A stretch of DNA of 63,867 nucleotides, from assembly GCA_000277445.1 (NCBI GenBank), contig AJWJ01000072.1, positions 1 through 63,867 of the forward strand, written 5' to 3'. The stretch is from Polysphondylium violaceum. Taxonomy: Eukaryota > Evosea > Eumycetozoa > Dictyosteliales > Dictyosteliaceae. Made by a program: the position numbers and the translations under genes. Numbering within the stretch: position 1 is the first letter of the stretch; each line of letters begins with the position of its first letter. Positions 1-11,656 of the stretch are shown one piece after another. Below the pieces are notes generated by a model that worked only from the letters and a program-made list of their open reading frames with translations, made no database searches and was not told where the DNA came from.

Positions 1-126
1 TTTTTTTTTTTTTTCATTCAAATTTTTTTGCCTTCATCTTTTACATATCATAAAGTAGGAGTAAAGTGTGATCAAGTTGTCAACAAAGATCAAGAAATAT
101 ACCAATAGATACAAAGTCATATAAAG

Positions 127-161
<35 letters not shown>

Positions 162-476
162 TAATAACAATAATAATAAGGATTATCATCGACAGCACAA
201 CACACAGCGCAACAACAACGCCACACCACCTTTTTTTATTTTTTATTTTTGTAGCATTATTTCCCCAATACTCTTTTGTCTCTTTTCTATAGAAATATGT
301 GGTGAAACCCTCTTTATGTTTTTTTATAAAAAGATCAAAAACATATTCACACACCCACACCTTTTCTTTCTCTCATCCGCGTCTTGAACAGCACACAGCA
401 CACAATATATATATATAGATTCAACAATAAATACCAATAACAGCAATAACACACATAAATAGCAAACATTAATATA
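1..476. other. Upstream region of the CudA-like gene
   Basis: No gene is supported here. The segment holds a T-run at the very start, A-rich and T-rich tracts, a run of short GAAATAAAA-type repeats around 127-160, and an AT-rich leader just before the ATG at 477. This is the usual look of a dictyostelid promoter and 5' UTR. The minus-strand open frame at 34-360 is low-complexity and has no recognisable domain. Confidence 0.5.
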
Positions 477-2862
477 ATGTCGTCAAAAAATAATCAAGAG
501 AATACCGATCAAAATGCATTTGGTAATCCATTTGATAATTTTAGAATTTCACAAACCTTAGATTTAAACAATTTTGTAAATTCCTACAGTAATCTCGGTG
601 CTAGTCTCAGTAATGTAAATAGTAGTAGTAATATCAATTCTTTTGCTGATTTTTTACAACATCAACAACAATCAAATCAGACTTCATCTTCAGCATTTGA
701 TTTTATGAACACCACCAATAACAATAGTCATGCTCAATCATCTGATATATACAACAGTCAACAAAATCAGATGAATCATTCACCGGCAACAACCACAAAC
801 ACCGCCACTGCATCATCTAATAATAATAATAATTCATTTATTAGCCAACAACAACAACAGCTTCAACAACAGCATCAATTACAACAACAGCAGTTACTCC
901 AACAACAACAATTGCAACAACAGCAATTGGCTCAGCAATTGGCTCAACAACAACAAGCAGCAGCACAAGCACAACAAGCAGCACAACAAGCAGCTCAGCA
1001 ACAACAACAACAACTTGAACAACAACAACAACAATATATACAACAACAGCAACAACAACAACAAGATCATTATTTCTTGTCTAGCGATGTACAATTGGAA
1101 TTAAATGAATTATTTAGTTCATTGGAAACATTGGCACAAGAATCTACACCACATCTTTATTTCCTCTGTCGTGCTCTACAACCACATGTAGGTGAGGAAC
1201 TTAGATTGCCACTCTTGACAAAGATGTTTAGTGACATACCACAAATGATACCACAGATAACAATCTACAACTATAGCAACTATTTAGAGGACCCCAACAA
1301 TCATGCATTCAAGTTGTTTATGGATTTCAAAGAGTTGGCCAACCTTTTTAGCAAGATGTCCTATCTCCAGTTATTTCATTTGACCAACAACCTAATTCCA
1401 CCCGGTACACCTCAGTTTCAATTCTCTGTGCTCTCAAAGATTCAACAATACTTTCAAACATTCCCATACGATAGATTTAAATATTTTAGCAATTCTCTAG
1501 AGAGCAGTAGCAATACCTATCTACACGTTCAAAAGATATTGTCTTTGGACTCGTCGATTCCAATCGATATCATTCATTTCATTGCCGGTATGGTTACCCT
1601 ACCAAGCGATGAACTTTTGTTATTCTATCATTGGTTTATCAATCTATCTAAAAAGATATTGGCAGTCCTATTGGCTCTCCTTCAACTCGACTCTACAACC
1701 GTATTGGATTTAAAAAGAATTTTAGCAACCAGTGTATCAATTCCTTCTTTACCATCTTTTAATAACAATAGTAATAGTAATAATAATAATAACAACAATA
1801 TAAATACATCACATCATATATCACCAAGCATTACAGGATCCAATCAAAACCCCTCTACGCTTTTATCTTCAGATCTATCAATTCCTATTCCACCACTTTT
1901 TCCCACTGTTAATTTGAATAATTCATCTGGTATAATTCCAAATGACATGATACCATCATCTCCAATCTCTCCTCCTCTTGTACAAATTAAAAATGAACCA
2001 CTCTATCAACCCCAAACCAATATTTTCAATAGTCCAATGTCACCAGCCCATCAACAACAACCACCACAACAATCACCGATTTCAATCAAAGAAGACAACG
2101 CACAACATCCACCACCCAATGGATACTATCTAAAGATATCAAGACAGCCACCCTCTAGCACCGTGTATCAAAGAATTTTAAAACCATTTCCATTGGTGAT
2201 GATTTGTGGACCAGGTGTCGAGTCTGAAAATTTATCAAACTTTTTCGTAGAGGCATCTTTACTTCGTAACGATGATCAGACAGAATTGAGCAATTGTATC
2301 GATGGAACAAAGATATCTAGAATCAGTAATGGTGTATTTGCCCCCTTTAAGAAATTGAAAATCCTCTCCACCACAATGCAACAAAGAACTTTATTCAGAC
2401 TAAGATTTGTATTAAAAAGATATGTTGGCAATGATTTTCAATTGTTCCCCGAAGCAACCGTGTTGTCTGATCCAATAGAAGTCTTTTCTCATACTATTTA
2501 TTTAACTGATAGACAAGATGGTAAGTGTTGTTTGTTTATTTTATTTATCAATATATATATACATATATTAATCATCATTTATTAAATTTACTATAGTTCC
2601 ATTTCCACCAACTGTTAATGAAATTATTCCAGCAATGGCTAGACCAGGAAGTAAAGCAGTTATATTGGGTAGTAATTTTACGAATAGTAATGATCTTAAA
2701 GTAATGTTTGGCAATATTAGTACAACAGCAACATTTTTCGAAAAAGGTACAATCATCTGTTATGTTCCCGAGAATAATAATCCTGGTTCGACTGTATCGA
2801 TTAAAGTGACAAATGACGGAAATCAATTCTCTAATGAATCTGTACAATTTAAATATATTTAA
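477..2862 (+). CDS. CudA-like transcription factor with C-terminal IPT/TIG domain
   Basis: Predicted nuclear DNA-binding regulator. Two exons: 477-2520 and 2597-2862, with the intron GTAAGT...CTATAG. The split codon is G|TT, so the frame runs on into exon 2; about 769 residues. The N-terminal third is Asn/Ser-rich and then strongly Gln-rich (about residues 122-198). A conserved helical-looking region follows (about 205-420), then a low-complexity linker. A core block beginning LKISRQPPSSTVYQRILKPFP (about 561-690) resembles what I recall of the CudA family, which is distantly related to STAT DNA-binding domains. Exon 2 encodes an IPT/TIG immunoglobulin-like fold (starts PPTVNEIIPAMARPGSKAVILG). 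The TIG assignment is firm; the CudA assignment rests on recollection of the family and is moderate. Another TIG-bearing family such as EBF-like is the alternative. Confidence 0.75.
838..1064 (+). repeat. placeholder for CAA/CAG-rich tract
   Basis: CAA/CAG-rich trinucleotide tract inside the CudA-like gene, running from about 847 to 1064, coding a Gln-rich stretch interrupted by Leu and Ala. Mixed CAA and CAG codons mean the DNA repeat is imperfect although the protein is nearly pure Gln. Read the two coordinates as a range, lower to higher. Confidence 0.6.
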
Positions 2863-3739
2863 AAACCCTTAAAAATCCCCCCAAAACAAACTCTGCCGAC
2901 TAAATAAAAACAAAAAGATTTAAAATAATAATAATTATACGTTTTAGTTATGTAGAGTCATTTTCTAACATTATCGATGTAATTTTTATTCTTTTTTTTT
3001 TTTATCATAAATACTAACATCAAACTTTTTGAAATACTCAAGGGTATTGAGTCTTCCAAAAAACTATTTTTGTGTTATAAATAATTGAGTCTTCCAAAAA
3101 ACTAAATATTAGTATTTATGATAAGCTCTCAGTTTTAAAGAAGTATTATCAACTATACTCCAAGAAAAGTCTTCCAAAGAAACATATTTTGGAAATATGT
3201 TGACTGCACTTAGGAATTCTTAGAAGCTCACGATCAAATCTGATCATGGTGATGAAACAGACAATTATCTCCATGCAACAACCCCAACACCTTTAATCGT
3301 TCGTCTTTATACAAAGAATACATGCTTTATAGTTTATCATTTGATGTGGTCCAACCATTTACTTAAATCTCACTTCATTATTATATATTTTATTTACCTT
3401 TATAAATTTTAAAAAGTGAAGTGATTCATCATTTTGAATAAGCCTAAATAACTTCAAAACAATATCATTTGTAGTTGTTTGGAGTAAAATTTTTTTTAAT
3501 TTGTAAAATTTTTTTTTTTTTTCATTTATTTTTTTTTTTCGATCATACAAACAAGGAAATTCTACTATTTGGATATCATTTTAATAGAATTTAAAAAAGA
3601 TCTATTAAATTAATTATAGTAGTATAATATCAACGAAATAGGATAGTAGTAATAGTAATCTAGGATATATTTATATATTATAGACACCAATCAACAACAC
3701 AACATCAACCCACACACACTCTCACATATATAAATATCT
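2863..3739. other. Intergenic region with inverted and direct repeats
   Basis: No gene is supported. An AATAAA polyadenylation-type signal lies at 2903-2908, just after the CudA-like stop. A 16-bp perfect inverted repeat (3002-3017 and 3109-3124) encloses two copies of a 21-bp direct repeat (3046-3066 and 3084-3104). A shorter related GTCTTCCAAA occurs at 3169-3178. T-runs and an AT-rich leader precede the PTB-like gene. Confidence 0.6.
3002..3124. repeat. 123-bp inverted-repeat element with internal direct repeats
   Basis: The arms TTATCATAAATACTAA (3002-3017) and TTAGTATTTATGATAA (3109-3124) are exact reverse complements, 91 bp apart. Inside are two identical 21-bp units at 3046-3066 and 3084-3104 whose core is GAGTCTTCCAAAAAACTA. 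It could be a small MITE-like element, a structured RNA, or a chance hairpin in AT-rich DNA. The exact arm match and the tandem units together make chance less likely. Confidence 0.55.
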
Positions 3740-6005
3740 ATGGAATTTAAAAAAAGAGATTCACACAACATTAGCAGTGGCTTAGATTATGGAGAGCCAA
3801 GTGATGCAAAGAGAATTAAAGTTGATAATATGGATTCCACTTATACCAATAATATGTATGTAGAGTTGTAGGTACCGCCATTATTATTGTAAAGAAAACC
3901 ACCACCACCACCAACAATAACAAAAACTAATATTCTCAATAATAATGATACTATAGAGAACCTAGTCCAGTTATTCATTGTAGAGGTTTACCCTACACTA
4001 TATCAGAACATGAACTTACCTCTTTTCTTTCAGGTTTTGGAAAAGTTGTTTCAGGTATGTTTTTTTAATTTTGCATATGATATGAATGATGATGTTCAAA
4101 AAATTTTTTTATTAACATATTTAACAAATGATTAGTTTGCTTAATGAAAAAAGGACAAGCTTTAGTTGAAATGGATTCAGTTCATTCATCAACTGCAGTT
4201 ATTTCTTATTATCTTAGTAAGCCTTTGGTCTTACAAAACCAAAAGGTAAGTACATACTCATCTCATGCGTAGTATTAGTTATTGTTGTTGTAGTTGTTGC
4301 TGTTGTATCTATACACACACACATACACATCATACATACATATACAACACCTACATTCACTCTCGATACATATATTAACCACAAATCATTATCTATTTTT
4401 TTTGTATTTTATTTTTATTTTTAATTTTTATTTTTAAATCCTATGAATCCTTCATACCATCCCCTCTCCCATCTACGCTCCTCTACCCTCCATCACTTGC
4501 ATTCCTCTTCTTACGACGTCTTAAAAACAAATGAAAATCAAAAAACGATGACCACCTTGTCTCTCTGTAGATTTCATTCTCTTATTCTAAAAGTCAACAT
4601 CTCAACAATAGTAAAAAGGCACCAGCTATCAATGGTGCAAACAATATCTTATTGATATCTATTTTCAATCCATTATATCCCATTACAACAAACACTTTAT
4701 ACACCATTATGTCACCTTATGGCAGAGTATTAAGAATAGTTATTTTCCAAAAAAGTGGTCTTCAAGCATTTGTAGAGTTTGTTATCATCATTTCTATTTA
4801 ATCAATCATATCAATCATCACCCTTCTATATCTATTCTTTCATTCATCCAACCTTATGTCGTTATAACCCTTGATTCATTACTAATAATAATCTTTTTTA
4901 TTTTTATTATAGATTTGATTCACCTTATTCAGCTTGGACAGCTAAAGAAAATTTAAATGGACAAGATATTTATACTGGATCTTGTAAATTACAAATTGAA
5001 TTTGCACGTGTAAATAAATTGAATGTAAAGCAAAACGATGATAAAACAGCCGATTATACAACAGAATTTTACTCACAACAAATGATGGGTGGCGGTGGTG
5101 GTATGCCACCCAATGCTGGTGGACCAAACACTGGTGGAGGTGCCTCTATTCCTGGTTCTGCACCATTCCCTTATCATCAAGGTGGTTTGGATAAAAACTA
5201 TCCAAATATTGCAGCCTACATGTATCCACCCGCCAACGATCCATTATCCAATGTCCAGCAATCGGTCATCATGGTTCAAAAGCTTCCTGAAAACTTGGAT
5301 CCAGAAAAACTCTTCAACTTGTTTTGTCTCTATGGTAATGTTGTGAAAATCAAGATGCTTCACAACACCAAAGGTGCAGCAATGGTGCAAATGATGGACG
5401 GCATTCAAGCAGAGATTGCCATCCAATGTCTCAATAACACCAACATCTATGGTCAAAAACTCCAAATATTCCACTCAAAGTACCAATTTATTGCAGACTC
5501 TGAGAAAACCAAAGACTATACTAAATCTGTGTTGAACAGATTCACAAAGCCATCTCAATATGGCAAGAATGCTTACAAGCCTTCATCCACTCTTCACTTT
5601 ATCAATGTTCCCGTCTACTTTACCGAAAATCAATTGATTGACCTCTTTAAGATTGGCGGAGTTCACGAGCCAAAACAAGTTAAATTCTTCCCAACAAAGG
5701 CCGAAAGCACCAAGATCATGGGTTTGGTTGAGTTTAATGACACTAGATCTGCCGTTGAAGCACTCATGGACATGAATAATTTTAAAATCGAAGGTGGAGG
5801 TAATTTGAAATTATCGTTCACTATGAATAGCATTCATAAAACTGATCCATCTGCACCACCAACCACCACAACCTCGACTGCGACCAATGTTTTATCACCA
5901 ACCACCACCACAACCACCACCACTACCTCTGGTAATGCAGTTTCGCCCATTTCAACCACCTCACCTACAGCTTCATCTAAATCTTCAAACTCTACTTCTT
6001 CCTAA
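3740..6005 (+). CDS. PTB/hnRNP L-like RNA-binding protein with several RRMs
   Basis: Likely polypyrimidine-tract-binding splicing regulator. Five exons: 3740-3855, 3957-4054, 4136-4245, 4571-4776, 4913-6005; phases close throughout, giving 540 residues, close to the usual PTB length. The N-terminus carries KRIK, a possible nuclear signal. RRM1 starts at PVIHCRGLPYTISEHEL in exon 2. RRM2 is spread over exons 4 and 5 (ILLISIFNPLYPIT..., then QAFVEFDSPYSAW and LQIEFAR). RRM3 (VIMVQKLPENLDPEKLFNLF) and RRM4 (LHFINVPVYFTENQLIDLF) are in exon 5. A Gly-rich linker separates RRM2 from RRM3, and the C-terminus is Thr/Ser-rich. The exon 4 donor GTTTGT at 4777 was chosen because it alone restores the RNP1 sequence VEFDS. 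Confidence 0.88.
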
Positions 6006-6641
6006 GGAAAAAAACCACTTTTGAAATATGGCAAGAATAGACATACTCACATAAATTTATATCCAAAATCAAAAAAAAAAAAGAAAAACATCTTATTCTA
6101 GCTATCACCATAGCCAAAAGAGGCAATGGTGATTTATAAAAATCTTTAAATCTAAAATAAAAATCGTGTTTTTATTTATTTTTAAATTTCTTAATTGTTG
6201 TTTCTCTATACCTTCACCCAATGTTTTAAAAATATATTTTCATTATAAAAATAAATCTATACTTTTAAATATCATTACTTGTAATTAAAAAAGTGTGGGT
6301 TATTGAGGGATTTAATCTCTTGGAAAATAAATATCTTTGCCAACACTATCTATTCTTTTGATATCGTATGCCACATCAAAATACATATTTAATTTCTATT
6401 TATTAGTTATCAATAATTGATAAGATTTAGCATAGAAAGATATGCTATTTGTAGTTTTTAAAATTATAGTATTTCTTGTTGATATTGTCTAATGTGTGAA
6501 ATTTGTTTTATATAAAGGAAGGTTTTGTTAGTACCAGCTTGGTTTTGTTTAATTGACAATTTAATTTGTTCTCCTTGGTGATATTGGGGTTAATTTAGTT
6601 CAAATTTTCATTTTTTTAAAAATTAGAAATCAACTACACAA
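6006..6641. other. Intergenic region between PTB-like and dihydroxyacetone kinase genes
   Basis: No gene is supported. It holds the PTB-like 3' UTR with A-runs, then AT-rich sequence, and the dihydroxyacetone kinase promoter ending in ACACAAATG at the start codon. Nothing else stands out. Confidence 0.5.
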
Positions 6642-8586
6642 ATGAAGAAGCTGATAAACAATGTGGATGGTATTGTGGATGATATGATTGATTCACTGGT
6701 ACTTTCGAATCAACATCTAAAGAGAGTCGATCAGTACCATGTGGTCGTTAGAGCAGATTGTGGCGAAAAAGTCAATGACAACAAAGTAAAGCTGATTAGC
6801 GGCGGTGGTAGTGGTCATGAGCCTTGTCATGCGGGATTTGTGGGTAGGGGCATGCTCTGTGCCGCTGTTTTGGGTGATGTCTTTGTGTCTCCATCGCCCA
6901 AGCATATAGTAGAGGCAATAAAGGCAGTCGCCAATCACAGTCAGCAGGCAAGGGACACAGGCTGTTTGTTGATTGTAAAGAATTACACAGGTGATAGATT
7001 GAATTTTGGTATTGCAAAAGAGATTGCTGTCAATGAGTATGGTATTGCTGTGGATATGGTTGTCGTTGATGACGATGTATCGGTGTTGATGAATGATTCT
7101 GTCGTTAATAAAGATACAAAGAGAAGAGGAATTGCAGGTACACCCTTGGTACATAAAGTGTTGGGTGCATTGGCAGAGAGGGGCAATAGCTTGCATGATA
7201 TCGTGCAGTACTATCATAAATACCTGTGTCCTACCGCAAGCAACAATCTGGCTACCTTGGGTGTTGCTCTTTCATCCTGCACCATCCCCGCCATTGGTAA
7301 TCCCACATTTGAAATCAAAGAGCAAGAGATTGAATTTGGTCTCGGTATTCATGGTGAACCCGGTGCCTACACAACAAAAATGACAACGTCTAAAGAAATA
7401 GTAGTAAGTGTAGTTGCATACTCGTGATATCACTCTATCATCCTATCAGTACTAATAGTAGTATTATCATCATTAGAAAAACATATTGGATCATTTGGTG
7501 AAATATATAGACAATAGTAATGACAAAGATATAGTTGTTTTGGTTAATAATTTAGGATCAACAAGCACTATGGAACAAATGATTGTAGTAAAGGATACTA
7601 TAGAGTATTTGCATGGTTTAGATTATAAAATACATAGATTGCTCTCTGGTCATTTTGTCACCTCTTTAGAGATGAGTGGTATAAGTATCTCTATTTTATC
7701 CATCAAAGATAAAGATACTCTGACATTGTTGGATTCAAACACCACTGCAACCGCATGGCCAATCAATGGTTTACTATGTCCAATAGCCAAAGGTGAATCT
7801 GTCAATTTAAAATACAATAATCAATCAACAACATCATCTACAAGTACAGATGATAAATACTCAAAATTAAAATCAATCAAAGTCTCAAAGCAACATGGAG
7901 AATTGATAAAGGGATTGGTTCATCGTTGCTGTAAGGATTTAATCGACAGTAATCAATTGCTAACAGACTTGGATTCAAAAGTGGGCGATGGTGATCTTGG
8001 CACCACTATGGAGAGGGCATCCAATGGAGTTTTGAAAGAGATCGATAGCATTCCATTTGAACACCCCTGTTTTGCATTTAGAGTGCTCTCCAACATCTTG
8101 TCAGACACATTGGGCGGATCAACAGGTCCTTTTTACTCTATCTTTTTTATGAAGCTCGCCAACACAATGTATCAAAGATGCACAAGCAACGGTACCAATG
8201 AGCCTCAGCCAATGGATTGGGGTTTGGCCTTGGTAGAGGGTCAAAACGCAATCCAAGAATTGGGTAAAAGTAAAAAAGGAGATTGTACAATGCTGGATGC
8301 GCTCGTGCCTGCCATAGAATCAATTGAATCCTCTGTCAGCAAACAACAGCACGACACCATAACCCTCGTACAAATCTTTGAGGAAGCCTACAAGGCCTCT
8401 GAGCAAGGTGCACAATCAACCATTGATATGATTTCAAAAATGGGTAGATCATCCTATCTTGGCGATCGATCCAAAAATGTGATGGATCCAGGTGCTTGTT
8501 GTATATCTATAATATTCAAATCACTTTTTAACTCTATCAAAGAATATAATAATACCAATAAAGTAAACTCAGAGCTGTTAACTTAA
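6642..8586 (+). CDS. Dihydroxyacetone kinase (DhaK-DhaL, ATP-dependent)
   Basis: Phosphorylates dihydroxyacetone to DHAP with ATP, in glycerol/triose metabolism in the cytosol. Two exons: 6642-7403 and 7477-8586, intron GTAAGT...CATTAG, phase 0; 623 residues, slightly longer than the usual 575-600. The DhaK domain has the Gly-rich SGGGSGHEPCHAGFVGRGM (about residues 53-70) and the substrate-anchoring histidine in GLGIHGEPG (His237). The DhaL nucleotide-binding domain starts near residue 390 and has DSKVGDGDLGTTM (about 417-430), whose aspartates coordinate magnesium, and TLGGSTGPFYSIFF (about 465). A C-terminal MGRSSYLGDRSKNVMDPGA motif completes the DhaL active site. All key residues are present, so it should be active. 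Confidence 0.95.
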
Positions 8587-9049
8587 TAACGCCTGTCTTA
8601 ATGTAAACTACACTCCTTCTCGGTATTGCTAATAACATACTTAGAGTATCGAGTTAACAGCACATACAAAGTTTATTATTACTTAATAAAGTAACCATCA
8701 TGTGTTGGTAACTTATACTCCCAGTTTACTCTTAGCCATAAGAAAACAATGATAACTTTTCATCTTTTAAATTTTTTTTTACCACGCTTGCACTGCAATT
8801 TCAGCAACTTTTTTAATTGAAATTTTTTTGTTTAATATATTATAGTGAGTCAAAGATTGTTAATATATAAAAGAGTAATGGTTTTAAAAAATAATAAATC
8901 ATTCAAACGAAACCCTTAGACATTTTCTAAAGAAATAATATTATTTCTTTATTTATTATTTTTTTTTTTTTTTTANATAATCTTAGTTATTTTTTTTTTT
9001 TTTTTTTTTTTTTTCATTTATTTGTATTTGTATTTATATATTGTAAAAA
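8587..9049. other. Intergenic region, contains an ambiguous base
   Basis: No gene is supported. A 10-bp inverted repeat GCTGTTAACT (8574-8583) / AGTTAACAGC (8652-8661) spans the kinase stop codon. Position 8976 is an N inside a long T-run, and a second T-run follows up to about 9014. This is the promoter of the NSF gene. Homopolymer length here is not reliable. Confidence 0.55.
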
Positions 9050-11406
9050 ATGTCAGGTGCAAATAACAATATTGGCCAATTAAAATTAAAAACTAAAGCA
9101 TCTAATAATGAATCTGAAGCATTCTTAAATAGATTATTCCTCAATACATCTATCTTCCAACAATTTTTCTCAGAATCTATTGATGGCTTAAGAACCAATT
9201 CAAACTATGTTAAACTTACAAATAACTTTGGTTACTCATATATTCTTTCTGCTTCGTATGTACTAGTATTGTTATTCTTATATTTATATAAATATTAATG
9301 TATATTTATACGCACACACAGAGGATGTAATATGGATTCAAATTCAGTAGCAGTATCAAAGGTATTGAGAAATTGGATGAGATTAGGACTTGGAGAAGAT
9401 GTTTACGTTTCATATTATGATCCAAGTCCAAATATTGCAAATGTAATTACATTTAAGATTGATTACTATGTTAGAAACAAAGCCTATCCAAAACAAGATT
9501 CAAAACAAATCATTCAAAAGATCATGGAGTCTTTTAATGGTCAATTTTTTACCAGAGGTCAATCATTTATTGTCAATCACAACAACATTAATTTTGAATT
9601 TTATGTTGAAGATATTTCAATCTCTCTTACCAACGCCGACGATCTCAAAGATAAAGATTGGGGTATATTAAATCCAACCACTAAAATTATATTACAAAAG
9701 AATGAAGGTTCCCTCATTGATATTGATATCGATGGTCCTTTAGTTACAAAGTAAGTTTTTATTGTTTATAGTTTATAGAGAGAATACATGTGATTAACCA
9801 ACATATACTCTATAGTAAAATATTTTCAGTAGATTGGGATTTTGAAAATATGGGTATCGGTGGTTTGGATGCAGAGTTTAGAGATATTTTTAGACGTGCA
9901 TTTGCTTCACGTGTCTTTCCACCCTCTATTGTAAAGAAATTGGGTGTCAATCATGTCAAGGGTATGTTGTTGTATGGCCCACCAGGTACTGGTAAGACAT
10001 TGATTGCCAGACAAATTGGTAAAATGTTGAATGGAAAGGAACCAAAGATTGTTGCAGGTCCCTCTATTTTAAATAAGTATGTTGGTCAATCTGAAGAGAA
10101 TATTAGAGCATTGTTTTTGGATGCTGAAATGGAGCAAAAGCAAAAGGGTGATGATTCAGGTCTACATATCATTATTTTTGATGAATTGGATGCCATTTGC
10201 AAGAGCAGAGGCAGCAGAGCTGGTGATACAGGTGTTGGTGATTCCATTGTCAATCAATTGCTCACCAAAATCGATGGTGTCGAGTCGTTAAACAACATCC
10301 TCGTCATTGGTATGACCAATAGAAAGGATATGATTGATGAGGCTCTTCTCCGTCCAGGTCGTCTCGAGGTCCATGTCGAGATTTCTCTTCCAGACGAACA
10401 CGGTAGAGTTCAAATTTTCAAGATTCATACAGCCAAAATGAACAAAGAAGGTGCTTTGGCCTCTGACGTTCACGTTGAAGAGTATGCCAAAATCACTAGA
10501 AACTATAGTGGTGCTGAAATCGAAGGTGTTGTAAAGTCTGCCATTTCCTATGCCTTTAGTCGTCAAGTAGACACCAAAAACATTAAAAAGGTCGAAATTA
10601 AGCCCGAAGACGTCAAGGTCACCGACCAAGATTTCCAAAGAGCCATCAAGGAAGTTAGACCCAGTTTCGGTGCCGTCGAAGATCAATTTGACAACTATGC
10701 CCAAAACGGTATCATCAATTTTGGCCCCACCTTTGACAAATTGCTCAAGTCTAGCTTAACCTTTGTTGAGCAAGCCAAAAACTCTTCAAGAACCCCACTC
10801 GTTTCTGTGTTGTTGTATGGTAAGCCAGGCTCAGGAAAGAGCAGTTTGGCCTCCACCATTGCCAAGGAATCCAATTACCCATTCGTACGTATCATCAGTC
10901 CTAACGATTTAATTGGCTACAACGAAGCCGCCAAGGGCCAAAAGATCACCAAAGTCTTTGAAGACTCTTACAAATCACCACTCAGTTGCATCGTCGTCGA
11001 CGAAATTGAACGTCTCATTGAATATGTCCCCATCGGCGCTCGTTTCTCTAATCTTATTCTCCAACTCTTACACATCCTCCTCAAGAAAACCCCACCCAAG
11101 GGCCACAAGTTACTCGTGTTTGCCACCACCTCTAATCCAGAGATTCTCAAAGACATGGACCTCATGGATTGTTTTGCTACCACTTTAATGGTCCCATCCA
11201 TTACAAACAGAGACGAATTCAAGGTTGTATTAAAGGCTCTTGGTGGTCTCAGTTCTAGCGAAATTGACCAAGCTGCCTCTTATTTCTCCACCCCAATCAC
11301 CATCAAACAATTGATTATGGTCATTGAAATGGCCAGACAAGAGGAAGGTTCCTTGGTAAACAATATTAGATTATGTTTGGAAGATTTTCAATTAAGAAAT
11401 CTTTAA
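9050..11406 (+). CDS. nsfA: N-ethylmaleimide-sensitive fusion protein (NSF, AAA ATPase)
   Basis: Hexameric ATPase that, with SNAP adaptors, disassembles SNARE complexes after membrane fusion. Three exons: 9050-9255, 9322-9750, 9816-11406; phases close to give 741 residues, matching NSF length. The N domain is split over exons 1-2 (YVKLTNNFGYSYIL, then VLRNWMRLGLGEDVYVSYYDP). D1 starts at VDWDFENMGIGGLDAEF, has Walker A GPPGTGKT (about 266) and Walker B IIFDELDA (about 330), and the arginine-finger region ALLRPGRLE. D2 has Walker A GKPGSGKSS (about 546) and Walker B IVVDEIERL (about 604). Exon 1 on its own looks like an 82-residue membrane peptide, but that is intron read-through: the donor GTATGT at 9256 interrupts it. 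Confidence 0.96.
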
Positions 11407-11656
11407 TCCAACAATACACTCTATTCCTAAATAAATTTATTCTATAAATTCTCAATTCTCACACAATCAGAGGTCTCCCGACAAAAGATTAATTTAAATT
11501 TTGAGAAAATTTCAAAAAAAAAAAGATAAATATGAGAAAAGAAAAAAAAAAAATCGAAACAAAAATAATTAAATTCTTTTTGAGGTAGTGTTTTTTTTCA
11601 CCCCATTTTTTATATGTGTTTTTTTTTGCAAAGTTATATGTGTTTTCCATTCCAAA
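11407..11656. other. Short intergenic region, NSF to importin-alpha-like gene
   Basis: NSF 3' UTR followed by A-runs and T-runs leading to the ATG at 11657 (context CCAAAATG). No gene seen. Confidence 0.4.

Noticed and set aside
34-360. Minus-strand 108-residue open frame
   Set aside because: Ile/Phe/Ser-rich product of simple repeats in a promoter region, no domain, no splice partner.
9050-9298. Stand-alone 82-residue membrane peptide gene
   Set aside because: It is NSF exon 1 plus intron read-through; the GTATGT donor at 9256 joins it in phase to the rest of the NSF N domain.
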